The notes under the pieces were generated by a model. The model was not told where the DNA came from. It made no database searches and worked only from the letters and a program-made list of their open reading frames with translations. The position numbers were made by a program, and so were the translations under genes. Of a DNA stretch of 64,000 nucleotides, positions 1-10,296 are shown in pieces. Origin of the DNA: Bradyrhizobium forestalis (GTDB taxonomy: Bacteria > Pseudomonadota > Alphaproteobacteria > Rhizobiales > Xanthobacteraceae). The stretch lies in the NCBI RefSeq assembly GCF_002795245.1, contig NZ_PGVG01000009.1, forward strand, positions 82,501 to 146,500, in the 5' to 3' direction. Every line of letters starts with the position of its first letter. The first letter of the stretch is position 1.

Positions 1-1037
<1,037 letters not shown>

Positions 1038-1449
1038 GACTTGAACTTTGAACCGGCTGATCACAACGTTTGACGAGGTCCCACCATTTTTCCGACGACC
1101 GAAGCCGCCGAGCTGCCTGCGATTCACATCGCTGGCAACGATGGTGTTTCCTTTAAAACGTGTACCGCCGAAGTCTTTCGTCCGGTCTCGATCAGAAAAG
1201 CCGAGGCTTTTCAGAAGCGAGACCCGCAAGGACTCCGCCGTCCACGTTTCTCTTTCTTCATCTTCACTTGTCAAACAGCCCGGAACCGGAGAGGTCCCAA
1301 CCTTCCAAGGTGGAAGGGTTCCGACACCCTTACCGACGATGAATGACTCCAACCGACTGGCGTCGATTGTTGTGTCACTCAACGAGTTGAGGAGCATCAG
1401 TGGCGCGTTCGCTCGCCTTGGTCAGTGACCCGGCGGCGCCGCGCTCAGT
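1038..1449 (-). other. rRNA operon leader
   Basis: These roughly 410 bases lie between the predicted rRNA promoter and the mature 16S 5' end, so they should be transcribed as the leader removed by RNase III and other nucleases. I see no coding signal: the frames crossing it have no usable ribosome site and no recognisable product. I looked for a boxA-like antitermination element and did not find a convincing one. The function is inferred from position. Confidence 0.7.
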
Positions 1450-1456
1450 GGTTGGG

Positions 1457-1485
1457 GTTATAGGCCCCACCTTCCGGGCTGTCAA
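1457..1485 (-). promoter_or_regulatory. rRNA operon promoter (sigma-70 type)
   Basis: Read on the minus strand, TTGACA (1485-1480) is separated by exactly 17 bases from TATAAC (1462-1457). This is close to the housekeeping consensus and faces the 16S gene. Transcription should start near 1449, followed by a GC-rich start region as expected for stringently controlled rRNA promoters. The boxes are seen directly; the start point is inferred. Confidence 0.8.
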
Positions 1486-2029
1486 CGCCCATCGTCAACA
1501 AATCGTCGCACAGTGGATCATCGGAAAAAAATACGCGTTTACAGGAGGTTAGAGTGGCACGGAGCGCGCGAACCGAGCTTGCCCGAGGAAAAAACTGAAA
1601 AAAAGTTTGAGGCCCGGAGGGCTCCGGAGGGGCTCCTGAGGCGGCTTGCGGCGCCCTGCCGGGGACGCCCCTCGCGCCGCCCCCTTCAGGAAGTTTTTTC
1701 CATATTTGGCGCCGTACTTGAGCCACAATCCCGCGGCGTTCTGATAAGAGACGAGCTTGAATCGCGGGAATGCCTGTGGGGGCTGCCGGCGATTTTCATG
1801 GGTCAGTGGAAGGCGATCTTGCAAATGACGCGACCTTCCTTCGGCATTCGAAAGACATCGAGAGAGCTTTACCCGTCCAGCTGTTCGTAATTTCCGCCGG
1901 CCCTGTTCCAGGGCTTTCTGAGCGCGGACAGCCGTACGGCTTGCCTTTTCCGGCGATCCCCCTTCAAGAGGGGACCAGAGACAAGGTTCGAAGCGGGCTT
2001 TCTTGGGTCGTTGAGTTGGGGGACTTGGG
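1486..2029. other. intergenic region, no gene seen
   Basis: This stretch between the divergent rRNA promoter and the M23 peptidase gene has no frame that looks coding. A leftward open frame at 1549-2055 has low-complexity, arginine- and proline-rich content and no recognisable domain. The part around 1600-1690 is very G/C rich with short internal repeats and may fold. Promoter elements for the rightward gene must lie here, but I cannot pick them out. Confidence 0.5.
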
Positions 2030-4093
2030 TTGAACCACAGGACGTCACGCGGCACTTACGGGCGTGAGACCGGGATCATCGATCTCGGCCACGAGCCGCC
2101 GCTGTCCGTCGATGGTTCGGAAGCCGCCGTGATCGACCGCCGCCGCGTCTCGGTGCAATGGTTCAGCGGAACAATCTTGACCGGACTCTGCGGCGCAGCC
2201 CTGATCGGCGGCGCCGTTTTCGCATCGCTCGACGGCGAAATGACCTTCGCCAAGGTGCCGGAGCGGGTCGAAGGCGCGCTGCGTGGTGCATTCGGCGCCG
2301 CCGATCGCGCCGCCACGCTGCACAAGAGCGACCGCCTGCCGCCGCCGAGCGAATCCACGGCCTCGCGCAACGTCATGCGCGTTTCGACGGTCGCCCGCGT
2401 CGGCAACCGTGACGTGATGCGGGTGCGTCCGTTCGTCCGGATCGCAGGCAATTTGTCGATGACGACGAGCGATTTGTCGGCGAAGATCCCGCCATTCAAC
2501 GCCCAGCGCCTGCTCACCGACGTCGGTTCCGATCCGAAGACGGCGTCCGACGATCCCAACAATCCCGAGGCGGTGGAGCCCGACGCGGAAGTGTCCTTCG
2601 TCACCAAGGACCTGTCGCCGGTGCTGCCGAAGGCCAAGATTTCCGCGGTGGTGGCGCTCGACGACATCCTGATGCGGGTCCGCGATGCCGCCAACTGGCG
2701 CGGCAATGGCGGCGTGCGCTACGCCTCGCTCGCCAATGCCGCAGCCGACGTCTCCGGCGCGACCGGCCCGTCCGACATCAAGATGGCCTACGCCACCGAA
2801 GCGTCCTCGTCCGATCCCTATGCCGGTTTCGAGACGCGCGTGGTGCCGGAAAACGTCACGCTGCTGCCCAAGACCAAGGAGCAGATCACCGGCGGCAATC
2901 CCAACGGCGAACGCGTCCACATGGTCAAGAAGGGCGACAGCGTCGCCTCGGTGCTGCGCGATCTCGGCGCGAGCGCCGACGAGATCAAGGCGATCACCGC
3001 AACGCTCGGGCCGCGCGGCCGCGACGGCGGCCTCAAGGAAGGCGAGAAGCTCCGCATCCTGATGGCGCCCGCGAGCCCCGGCGCCCGCCTGCAACCCTAC
3101 CGCGTCGTCGTCGCCAACGACACCATGGTGGAAGCGATCGCGGCACTGTCCGACCTCGGCAAATACGTCGCGGTCGACGTCTCCAGCATGAACACCGTCG
3201 CCGACACCGCGGCGAGCGCCAGCAGCGACGACGACGATGATGACGACGGCTCCGGCGTGCGGCTCTACCAGAGCATCTACGAGACCGCGATGCGCAACAA
3301 GGTGCCGATGCCGGTCATCGAGGACATGATCAAGATCTACTCCTACGACGTCGATTTCCAGCGCAAGGTGCAGCCCGGAGATTCCTTCGACGTGTTCTAC
3401 GCCGGCGAGGACGAGGGCGTGACGTCGAGCGAGAAGAACGAGGTGCTGTTCGCCTCGCTCACCGTCGGCGGCGAGACCAAGAAATACTATCGCTACCAGA
3501 GCCCCGACGACGGCCTCGTCGACTACTACGACGAGACCGGCAAGAGCGCGAAGAAGTTCCTGGTCAGAAAGCCCGTCAACAACGCCATCATGCGCTCCGG
3601 CTTCGGCGGCCGCCGCCACCCGATCCTGGGCTACGTGAAGATGCATACCGGCGTCGACTGGTCCACCGCCTACGGCACGCCGATCTTCGCCTCCGGCAAC
3701 GGCGTGATCGAGAAGGCCGGCCCCGAGGGCGGCTACGGCAAGTACATCCGCATCAAGCACGCCAACGGCTACGAGACCGCCTACGGCCACATGTCGGCCT
3801 TCGCCAAGGGCATGGAGGTCGGCAAGAAGGTGCGGCAGGGCCAGGTGATCGGCTTCGTCGGCTCCTCCGGCCTGTCGACCGGCCCCCACGTCCATTACGA
3901 AATCCTAGTCAACGGCCGCTTCGTCGACCCGATGCGCGTGAAGCTGCCGCGCGGCCGTTCGCTGGAGGGCCCGATGCTGGCAAGCTTCGAGAAGGAGCGC
4001 GACCGACTCGACGGCATGATGAGCGGCCGTGGCGGCGCCATCGCCCGCATGTCGGATGCGACCGGCGGCCCGCTGCAGGTCACCAACCGGTAA
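2030..4093 (+). CDS. M23 family metallopeptidase with LysM-like domain
   Basis: A 687-residue envelope protein predicted to cut peptidoglycan cross-links. One membrane segment lies at about residues 44-66, so most of the protein should be periplasmic. A LysM/OapA-like segment (VHMVKKGDSVASVLRDLG) is near 297-312. An acidic run of seven Asp at about 400-406 precedes the C-terminal M23 domain (about 515-630). The zinc site is intact: GRRHP with His530, HTGVD with His539 and Asp543, and HVHYE with His620 and His622. The chosen start is TTG at 2030 behind a GGGGGA ribosome site. An endopeptidase role is established for the family; whether this one is an active enzyme or a division-linked activator is not settled by sequence. 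Confidence 0.92.
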   Translation: MNHRTSRGTYGRETGIIDLGHEPPLSVDGSEAAVIDRRRVSVQWFSGTILTGLCGAALIGGAVFASLDGEMTFAKVPERVEGALRGAFGAADRAATLHKSDRLPPPSESTASRNVMRVSTVARVGNRDVMRVRPFVRIAGNLSMTTSDLSAKIPPFNAQRLLTDVGSDPKTASDDPNNPEAVEPDAEVSFVTKDLSPVLPKAKISAVVALDDILMRVRDAANWRGNGGVRYASLANAAADVSGATGPSDIKMAYATEASSSDPYAGFETRVVPENVTLLPKTKEQITGGNPNGERVHMVKKGDSVASVLRDLGASADEIKAITATLGPRGRDGGLKEGEKLRILMAPASPGARLQPYRVVVANDTMVEAIAALSDLGKYVAVDVSSMNTVADTAASASSDDDDDDDGSGVRLYQSIYETAMRNKVPMPVIEDMIKIYSYDVDFQRKVQPGDSFDVFYAGEDEGVTSSEKNEVLFASLTVGGETKKYYRYQSPDDGLVDYYDETGKSAKKFLVRKPVNNAIMRSGFGGRRHPILGYVKMHTGVDWSTAYGTPIFASGNGVIEKAGPEGGYGKYIRIKHANGYETAYGHMSAFAKGMEVGKKVRQGQVIGFVGSSGLSTGPHVHYEILVNGRFVDPMRVKLPRGRSLEGPMLASFEKERDRLDGMMSGRGGAIARMSDATGGPLQVTNR

Positions 4094-4228
4094 ATCGGTC
4101 GGGGCCGAGCTTGTGGCGCGGCTGGGCGCGCCTCCTCCCTTCATCAATTTCGGTGGAACCGCAGGGAACACGCTGGGGAGTGGCCCGGTTGTAGTTGCGT
4201 GAGGGGGCGGAGTTCACGGAGGAATGTC

Positions 4229-4591
4229 ATGGACACCTGGACGAACGCAAAATGGTGCGACGTCGCGAACCTGATCCTCGGCGCATTCCTGTTCTTCTCG
4301 CCCTGGATTTTCGGTTTCGATGCCGGACCGGCCTCTCAGAACGCGTATGTCGCGGGCATCGTGATTGCGATCCTGGCCATCGCGGCACTCGCAGCCTTCG
4401 CGGTGTGGGAGGAGTGGCTCAACCTGATCGTCGGCCTGTGGACGCTCATTGCGCCTTGGGTGCTCGGGTTCCAGGGCGCCAAGACGGCAATGACCGTTCA
4501 CGTCGCGGTCGGCATTCTGGTCGCCCTGCTTGCTGCGGTTGAGATCTGGATGATGTCCCAGAACCCGCCGCGGCTGACGACGAGCCGGTAG
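4229..4591 (+). CDS. SPW repeat membrane protein
   Basis: A 120-residue integral membrane protein with two copies of the SPW motif: FFSPWIFGF near residues 22-30 and a divergent LIAPWVLGF near 82-90. Each copy sits in a membrane hairpin, giving about four transmembrane segments. The start is the ATG at 4229, preceded by GGAGGAA at 4218-4224; an in-frame upstream GTG at 4199 lacks such a site. The family (PF03779) is widespread and has no settled function. It stands alone between the M23 gene and the beta-propeller gene. Confidence 0.85.
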   Translation: MDTWTNAKWCDVANLILGAFLFFSPWIFGFDAGPASQNAYVAGIVIAILAIAALAAFAVWEEWLNLIVGLWTLIAPWVLGFQGAKTAMTVHVAVGILVALLAAVEIWMMSQNPPRLTTSR

Positions 4592-4741
4592 CAGGCAAAG
4601 CCCCGCCCGCACCAATCGGGCGCGAGCCATCATATCGACGAGGTGCCGCAAGGCACGCCACCTTGCCGGCACAACGCCAAGTTTTGTTTGCCAAAGCCGC
4701 ATGACGGGCAAATACTTTCCAAAAGATCGGGAGGTCACGTC

Positions 4742-6361
4742 ATGGGCACCAGGCTCGCCTGCGCAGCCGCCGTCGCTGCGATTTTCGCCGTCACGAGCGC
4801 ATCGGCAGAAACCTGGGAGGTGACGCGACTGGTCCCCGGCTCGGCATTCCATGGTGTGCACGGGCTTGGTCTCGACAAGGCCGGCCATCTGTTTGCCGGC
4901 AGCGTGGCGGGCGCGGCGCTCTATGAGGTCGACCTCGCGGCTGGTACCGCCAAGGTTGCAATCCCGGCTCCGGTCGGGATGGCGGACGACATCGCGTTTG
5001 CGCCCGACGGCACCATGGCCTGGACCGGATTCCTCGCCGGCGACCTCTATGCGCGCAAGGGCGACGGCCCGATCAAGAAGCTTGCGAGCGGCCTTCCCGG
5101 CATCAACTCGCTCGCCTTCCGCAAGGACGGCAGGCTCTACGCCACCACCGTCTTCCTCGGCGATGCGCTCTATGAGATCGATGTCGAGGGCGTCAAACCG
5201 CCCCGCCAGATCATGGAGAAGATGGGTGGCCTCAACGGCTTCGAGTTCGGTCCCGACGACAAGCTCTATGGTCCGCTCTGGTTCAAGGGCCAGGTCGCCA
5301 GGGTCGACGTTGACAAGGCCGAGCTGACCGTCGTCGCCGACGGCTTCAAGGTCCCGGCCGCCGTGAACTTCGATTCCAAGGGCAATCTCTTTGTGGTCGA
5401 CACCGCGCTCGGCCAGCTCGTCCGGGTCGATCCCATCTCGGGCACCAAGACCATGGTTGCGCAACTGAAGCCATCCCTGGACAATCTCGCCATCGACGAC
5501 AAGGACCGCATCTACGTCTCCAACATGGCCGACAACGGCATCCAGGAGGTCGACCCCGCGACGGGCCAGGCCAAGCAGATCATCATCGGCAAGCTTGCGC
5601 TGCCCGGCGGCATCGGCGTCACCTCGGAGAACGGCAAGGACACGATCCACGTCGCCGACGTGTTCGCCTATCGCACGGTGGACGGGGCGACCGGCGAGGT
5701 CACCGAGAAGGCGCGCATGCACGCCGCCGGCGTCACGCTCGAATATCCGATGAGCGCGACGGCGAAGGGCAACGACGTGGTCCTGTCGAGCTGGTTCACC
5801 GGCACCGTGCAGGTGATCGACGGCAAGACCGGCGCGACGCGTGACATGCTGCACGACTTCAAGGCGCCGCATGACGCGGTCGTGCTCGCGGACGGCAGCA
5901 TCCTGGTGGCCGAGCTCGGCACCAAGTCACTGATCAAGGTGAGCGGTGAGCATGGCAAGGATCGCACCACGCTGACCGGCGCCCTCGAGGGACCGATGGG
6001 ACTCGTCCGCGGGGCCGGCGACGAGGTCTACGTCACCGAGGCCTTTGCCGGTCTCGTCTCCAGGATCGACAGCAATGGCGAAAAGACCGTGGTCGCCAAG
6101 GAGCTGCAAATGCCGGAAGGCATCGCGCGAGGCCGCGACGGCCAGTTAATCGTGGCGGAGGTCGGCGCCAAGCGGCTGATCGAGATCGCACCGGAGAGCG
6201 GCAAGATCACCGAGATCGCCGCCAATCTCCCGATCGGCCTCACGGGTGCACCGGGCGGCCTGCCGACGCATATTCCGACGGGCGTCGCGGTCGGGGCAAC
6301 GGGCGCGATTTACTTCAGCTCGGACGTCGAGAATGCGATCTACAAGGTGGTGAGGAAGTAG
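4742..6361 (+). CDS. exported SMP-30/NHL-like beta-propeller protein
   Basis: A 539-residue protein starting with a typical Sec signal peptide (MGTRLACAAAVAAIFA, cut after ASA near residue 22), so it should be periplasmic. The mature part is a series of blade-like repeats of the kind GxxFDSKGNLFVVDTALGQLVRVD, recurring about every 40-50 residues, as in SMP-30/gluconolactonase and NHL-repeat proteins. The start at 4742 is supported by GGGAGG upstream and by the signal peptide; an earlier in-frame ATG at 4643 would bury the signal. The fold is clear, but no substrate can be named. A lactonase or binding role is possible. Confidence 0.8.
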   Translation: MGTRLACAAAVAAIFAVTSASAETWEVTRLVPGSAFHGVHGLGLDKAGHLFAGSVAGAALYEVDLAAGTAKVAIPAPVGMADDIAFAPDGTMAWTGFLAGDLYARKGDGPIKKLASGLPGINSLAFRKDGRLYATTVFLGDALYEIDVEGVKPPRQIMEKMGGLNGFEFGPDDKLYGPLWFKGQVARVDVDKAELTVVADGFKVPAAVNFDSKGNLFVVDTALGQLVRVDPISGTKTMVAQLKPSLDNLAIDDKDRIYVSNMADNGIQEVDPATGQAKQIIIGKLALPGGIGVTSENGKDTIHVADVFAYRTVDGATGEVTEKARMHAAGVTLEYPMSATAKGNDVVLSSWFTGTVQVIDGKTGATRDMLHDFKAPHDAVVLADGSILVAELGTKSLIKVSGEHGKDRTTLTGALEGPMGLVRGAGDEVYVTEAFAGLVSRIDSNGEKTVVAKELQMPEGIARGRDGQLIVAEVGAKRLIEIAPESGKITEIAANLPIGLTGAPGGLPTHIPTGVAVGATGAIYFSSDVENAIYKVVRK

Positions 6362-6459
6362 GGGTGCGAGTCGCGTCCAAATATCAGCACTTCCAAGTGT
6401 CCGCTCGATGGCACACTCCGCAAGCAATGGCAGAACTCGCTGCGGCTCTGACCAAACTG

Positions 6460-6828
6460 CTATTTCCTTTTCCAGGCACAAATCCTTGCGCGAGCGTTGG
6501 ACCAGCAGGCGCCGCGTCTCTTCAATTCGCCGAGCCCCTCATGGGCCCGATCCTCGGCTGCGGCACCATTCCAGAACCCGCGGGCCTTTCCCGTCTCGGC
6601 ATCAAGCGCCACATATGCGAAGTGCTTCGACCGTGCTTGGTCGCTGACACCCACCGTGAAACTTCCTCCTGCCTGCACGTCGATTTCGCACATGCCCTTG
6701 AGGTAGGTGCGCCCTTTCACCACAACTAGGCACCTGCCGTCAGCCGCACTCGCCGACAGCGGAGCAATCATCGCCGACAGCAGCGCTGTCGCGACCAGCA
6801 ATATCCTGATGTCCCTGACCCAATGCAT
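6460..6828 (-). CDS. small secreted protein of unknown function
   Basis: A 122-residue protein with a signal peptide (ILLVATALLSAMIAPLSASA, cut before ADG near residue 30), leaving a mature domain of about 90 residues with four cysteines. The start at 6828 is chosen because it begins the signal peptide; the open frame reaches back to 6930. It lies 102 bases downstream of the multidomain peptidoglycan hydrolase and shares its strand and lower GC. I do not recognise the family. A small periplasmic protein beside a wall-degrading enzyme could be an inhibitor or immunity protein, but that is inference from position only. Confidence 0.65.
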   Translation of the reverse strand: MHWVRDIRILLVATALLSAMIAPLSASAADGRCLVVVKGRTYLKGMCEIDVQAGGSFTVGVSDQARSKHFAYVALDAETGKARGFWNGAAAEDRAHEGLGELKRRGACWSNARARICAWKRK

Positions 6829-6930
6829 TTCACCGCTCGCCCTCGAACGCAGCGAGCCTATTCCACAGTGATGTGAAAATCGACACCTCTGGGCCACTAC
6901 CCGTGCATTGCCATCTCTGTCGAGCAGCAA

Positions 6931-8727
6931 TCACGCCAGAACGGCAAAATGGATATGATTTCCATGCTGGTTCAACGTTGACTCGTTGAAATTGTGTTTC
7001 GCTCCCTGATCGAAATTGAACTTGTTGCGATCGGCTTCATGGAGAATCGCGGCGTCGAAGATCAACTCGTCGATTCCGAGCTGGACAACCTGATCCGCCG
7101 TCGCGATCAGAGGCAGCAAGCCTCCTGCAATCTCTTCGTTGCCAATGTCGACGGCCCGCCCCTCGGTATGGTGGCTGCCTGTGCCGGATCGAACGAGGGA
7201 ACTGATGCGAATGACCGGCACAAGCTGGGATATTTTCAGCACCAGCGCCTGCAATTTAGGCGATACCTTGGTGCCGGTGTTGAGCCCGAGCAATTCATTC
7301 TTGAGCGTTGCAGAATCGAAGATGATCCTGCCAGCATTGATTTGCTGTTGCAGCGTTTGAGCATCGGTTCCCAGCGTTCCGATGCCTTTGAAGGCGCTCA
7401 GTGCCCGCTGCGCCCAAGTCTGGCGCTTCTCTAGAGCTGGGATGCCGGGCCGCTCGTAAACCCTCATGAAGAGTTCGGTCGCGGCGTTGATCTCCGTCGT
7501 TGCCTGAAGGCGCGCCACGACTCCCCTTTCCGAAGTATTCGTCATCTCGTGCTTCATGAAGCTGTAATTGGCCTTGTCCGACTGTGGATCGAGTTGATTG
7601 TCTCTGCAAAAGTTCTCGTAATTGACACGCCGGTCGGCGGTCCACTGGCACCAGCCAATGCCGCCCCGTCCGGAGATTGGATGACGCTCCTGAAACAGCG
7701 TGAAGCCGCCGCATTCCTGGCCGATATTGCCCAGGATGGCTGCTGCTTGAAAATCCTTGAATCCGAAGTCTGCCATCAGCGCCCGCATGATAATGGGCGC
7801 CTTCTCGACGAAAGTCGCGCCGGCACCTCCAAGTTCGGGCACGCTCGTAACAGGAACAGCCTCGGGGATGAACCGCTTGATGTCGTCGAACGCCTGCTTC
7901 AATGCCTTGTCGAGTATATCCCCCACCCCGGTAACGACCTCGTTCAACGTTTTTGGACTGCTTTGCGACCCGAAGAAGCGGGTGCGTGCGTTGTGCACGA
8001 AGGAAATCTGATCGTCAGTCAGAGGACCATGCAGAAACTTCGTTACCGGTTCGGTCCGATTCTCGAGCGTTACCATGGCATCTCGCAACGCAAGCGCAGC
8101 TTCCGGACTGTCCGTAAGATAAGCAAAGAAGACATCCAGGAATTGCGGCACAAACGGATCGTTCGATCCCTCCGGTGTGCGAATTTTGCTCAGTTTCGCA
8201 GTATCGTCGTGCATACGATACGCGGCCGCATCGATCTGCCGAATAGGATCCTGCCGGTCCACCTCAGTCGCGTGCCTGACCAACGCGCCACCGTTTGCAA
8301 CGAAAGCGGCCCATTCCTTGCGCGAGACTTGCAGTGGACCGACGCCGTCCGAACCCGGGATGATCGGTTGTGCGTTACCGATCCCCGTTTCGATGATTGC
8401 CCGGGCGACCAAAAAATCTGCCAAAACCGGCCAGGGCTTGATCGCAGCATCGTCGTTGAAGCGCAACTCTGTGGTGACACACGCATGCACGAAAGACTCG
8501 CGCGGCACCTGCCGGCGGGGCTCGCCAGCCTGGTCCTGACAGTCCGCCGCCAGCACGAAGCCCTTCTGGCTAGGTAATGGGCCGAAATCGACCTTGAGCC
8601 ACAGCCGATCCGCGGTCTCGATTCCTTCGCCAATGTCCTCGCCTTCAAACAGCGTTCCGTTGCTGGCCGCCGTGTCGGACGCAGAAGCCCGCAACTCTGT
8701 CTCTGCTGCCTTTATCCTGTATAGCAT
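6931..8727 (-). CDS. multidomain peptidoglycan hydrolase (SH3, lysozyme-like, tail-lysozyme-like, M15-like)
   Basis: A 598-residue protein without a signal peptide. Residues 1-65 look like a bacterial SH3 domain. Residues about 80-235 resemble a lysozyme or lytic transglycosylase, with Glu113 in AIIETGIG and a GPLQVS motif at 130-135. Residues about 305-445 match phage tail-tip lysozyme style (GNIGQECGGF with Glu338, then GRGGIGWCQWT). The C-terminal 110 residues resemble M15/D-Ala-D-Ala peptidases, with HHTEGRAVDIGN (His519/520, Asp527) and a final HGNHIHFAV (His591, His593). The GGAGAG ribosome site fixes the start. It follows the lipoprotein gene by 42 bases. Domain calls come from motifs I recognise; the middle lysozyme call is the least certain. 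The lack of an export signal suggests delivery by lysis or a secretion machine. Confidence 0.75.
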   Translation of the reverse strand: MLYRIKAAETELRASASDTAASNGTLFEGEDIGEGIETADRLWLKVDFGPLPSQKGFVLAADCQDQAGEPRRQVPRESFVHACVTTELRFNDDAAIKPWPVLADFLVARAIIETGIGNAQPIIPGSDGVGPLQVSRKEWAAFVANGGALVRHATEVDRQDPIRQIDAAAYRMHDDTAKLSKIRTPEGSNDPFVPQFLDVFFAYLTDSPEAALALRDAMVTLENRTEPVTKFLHGPLTDDQISFVHNARTRFFGSQSSPKTLNEVVTGVGDILDKALKQAFDDIKRFIPEAVPVTSVPELGGAGATFVEKAPIIMRALMADFGFKDFQAAAILGNIGQECGGFTLFQERHPISGRGGIGWCQWTADRRVNYENFCRDNQLDPQSDKANYSFMKHEMTNTSERGVVARLQATTEINAATELFMRVYERPGIPALEKRQTWAQRALSAFKGIGTLGTDAQTLQQQINAGRIIFDSATLKNELLGLNTGTKVSPKLQALVLKISQLVPVIRISSLVRSGTGSHHTEGRAVDIGNEEIAGGLLPLIATADQVVQLGIDELIFDAAILHEADRNKFNFDQGAKHNFNESTLNQHGNHIHFAVLA

Positions 8728-8769
8728 GCCGCTCTCCGCGAATCTGGATATATGCCGCTCGGATCGGGG

Positions 8770-10296
8770 TCACTTCCTCTTCAACAGCTGCGCTAAATCC
8801 GGCGTCCATTGATCTGACATCGAAGCAGGAAGCTGAATCATGTCTTTCGCAAGGGTGGTGTCTTGCAGCATCGCCCCTCGCACAAGCTTGATCCTTGTAC
8901 GCACGAGAGGCAGCGTCGCTCCAGCCGGCAAATCCTCAAGGCCCGTGATTGCGATGCTGTTCAACCGTGGGATAATCGTCTCATCGAGAGTCTTCCGAGT
9001 GGCGGCATCGTTGCCGTCCCCGAACCTTCCCCGCTCATAGAAATTCAAAGCCTTGGTGCGCGGGCATTCCGCAGATTTGCGCAAGACGTCACGCTCGTTG
9101 ACGTCGAGCAGACCATCCTTTCTGACGAGATTGTTGTCGGACGCCTGCACCATATTGGTGCTTTCGAAGATCAGAATGTGCGCCTTCGTTGTCTCTCCGA
9201 CTTTCCCTACCTCCGATGTCGGGACACAGAGCGCGTTCTGAAGCTGCCGGACGACCGAGATTGGATACTCCTTGACCGAGTAGTCCGCGAACATCTTGTC
9301 GGCATCCTTGAGAGCTTCGCCGACCGACCTTCCGCCCTTTCCCTTGTCAGCAGCGTCCGCCGACCGCACCAGCGTGTTGGCCCTGATGACATCTCCGATC
9401 CGCAGCGATCCGGCCGATCCCAGCGCCGCCACAGGGGCTATCGCTGTCTTCGGCAGATTCGCCTTGCACGTGTCGGAATTGTTCGCTCTCGGATCGACAG
9501 TAATCAAATCGCAGATGTAGTTCATGAGGCCGGCAAGCTGGAAGAAGAACTTCCGCTGCGGGATCGGTTCGAGTCCACGCGCCCTGAGTGCCGCCATCTC
9601 GGCGATCCAGGCCGGCATATTGTCGTTCCCGCGCGCATAGACGTCATAGAGCGACTGAACGTCGGTGACCGTGACGCGATAGGACAAATCCCTGTTGTCG
9701 ATGGCAGGCGTCGTAAGCCAGACTTGCACCTCGAGCTCCACCGTATCCCGGTAGAGCGCGCCCACGACACGGCCGTACTTGATGGCGTCCTTTCCGATCT
9801 GCAGCAGCGCGTCGAGCAAATCGATGAGATTGATGGGGTTGACCGCGCTTCCTGTGGCCACGGTCACCAACCGCTTCGCGTCCTCGATAGGCAGCGCGAT
9901 CATCGCGAGATCGAACAAGCCCGTGGAATAATCGACCATCGCGCTGTCGTAATAGAAGCAGGGGTCGTGCTCGGCGCCTTCGACTGCAAGCGGGTTTTCG
10001 TTGAAGGCGCAGAGATAGATCGGCATGAATCGCTTCGTCAGCGCACCAATGCGAATGGCAAGCAACTGCCGGTCCGATTCGTTCTTGGCCGACACTGAAG
10101 CGAGCCTCGCCAGCGAGACCTGCATCGCAAACGCGCGCAGCGCGCGCATCGACTTTGAGTCTGCCTTCAACCAGTGCTTGTCGAGGACATAGTCGATGTA
10201 GCCGCCTCGATTGGTCGTCTCCATCTCGTAGATGGCACAACCATTGTTGAGCAGCAAAGCAACGCTTAAAAAAGCAACCAATAAAATACGCACCAC
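8770..10296 (-). CDS. putative lipoprotein of unknown function
   Basis: A 508-residue protein with a short signal peptide (VRILLVAFLSVALLL) ending in NNGC, with Cys20 the likely lipidated residue. The lipobox is imperfect because Asn sits at the -3 and -2 positions. The rest is mixed alpha/beta without a motif I can name. The start is GTG at 10296 behind a G-rich ribosome site; a second GTG follows at once. It is the first gene of the leftward cluster with the peptidoglycan hydrolase. Base composition here is lower in GC than in the flanking core genes, suggesting later acquisition. Confidence 0.65.
   Translation of the reverse strand: MVRILLVAFLSVALLLNNGCAIYEMETTNRGGYIDYVLDKHWLKADSKSMRALRAFAMQVSLARLASVSAKNESDRQLLAIRIGALTKRFMPIYLCAFNENPLAVEGAEHDPCFYYDSAMVDYSTGLFDLAMIALPIEDAKRLVTVATGSAVNPINLIDLLDALLQIGKDAIKYGRVVGALYRDTVELEVQVWLTTPAIDNRDLSYRVTVTDVQSLYDVYARGNDNMPAWIAEMAALRARGLEPIPQRKFFFQLAGLMNYICDLITVDPRANNSDTCKANLPKTAIAPVAALGSAGSLRIGDVIRANTLVRSADAADKGKGGRSVGEALKDADKMFADYSVKEYPISVVRQLQNALCVPTSEVGKVGETTKAHILIFESTNMVQASDNNLVRKDGLLDVNERDVLRKSAECPRTKALNFYERGRFGDGNDAATRKTLDETIIPRLNSIAITGLEDLPAGATLPLVRTRIKLVRGAMLQDTTLAKDMIQLPASMSDQWTPDLAQLLKRK

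Noticed and set aside
1549..2055. 168-codon minus-strand frame between the rRNA promoter and the M23 gene
   Set aside because: Arg/Pro-rich text, no domain, and it overlaps the M23 gene start.
2045..3895. Long 616-codon open frame on the minus strand within the M23 gene
   Set aside because: It is the antisense of a convincing M23 peptidase and consists of His/Val/Gly-rich text with no domain. GC-rich genes open such frames by chance.
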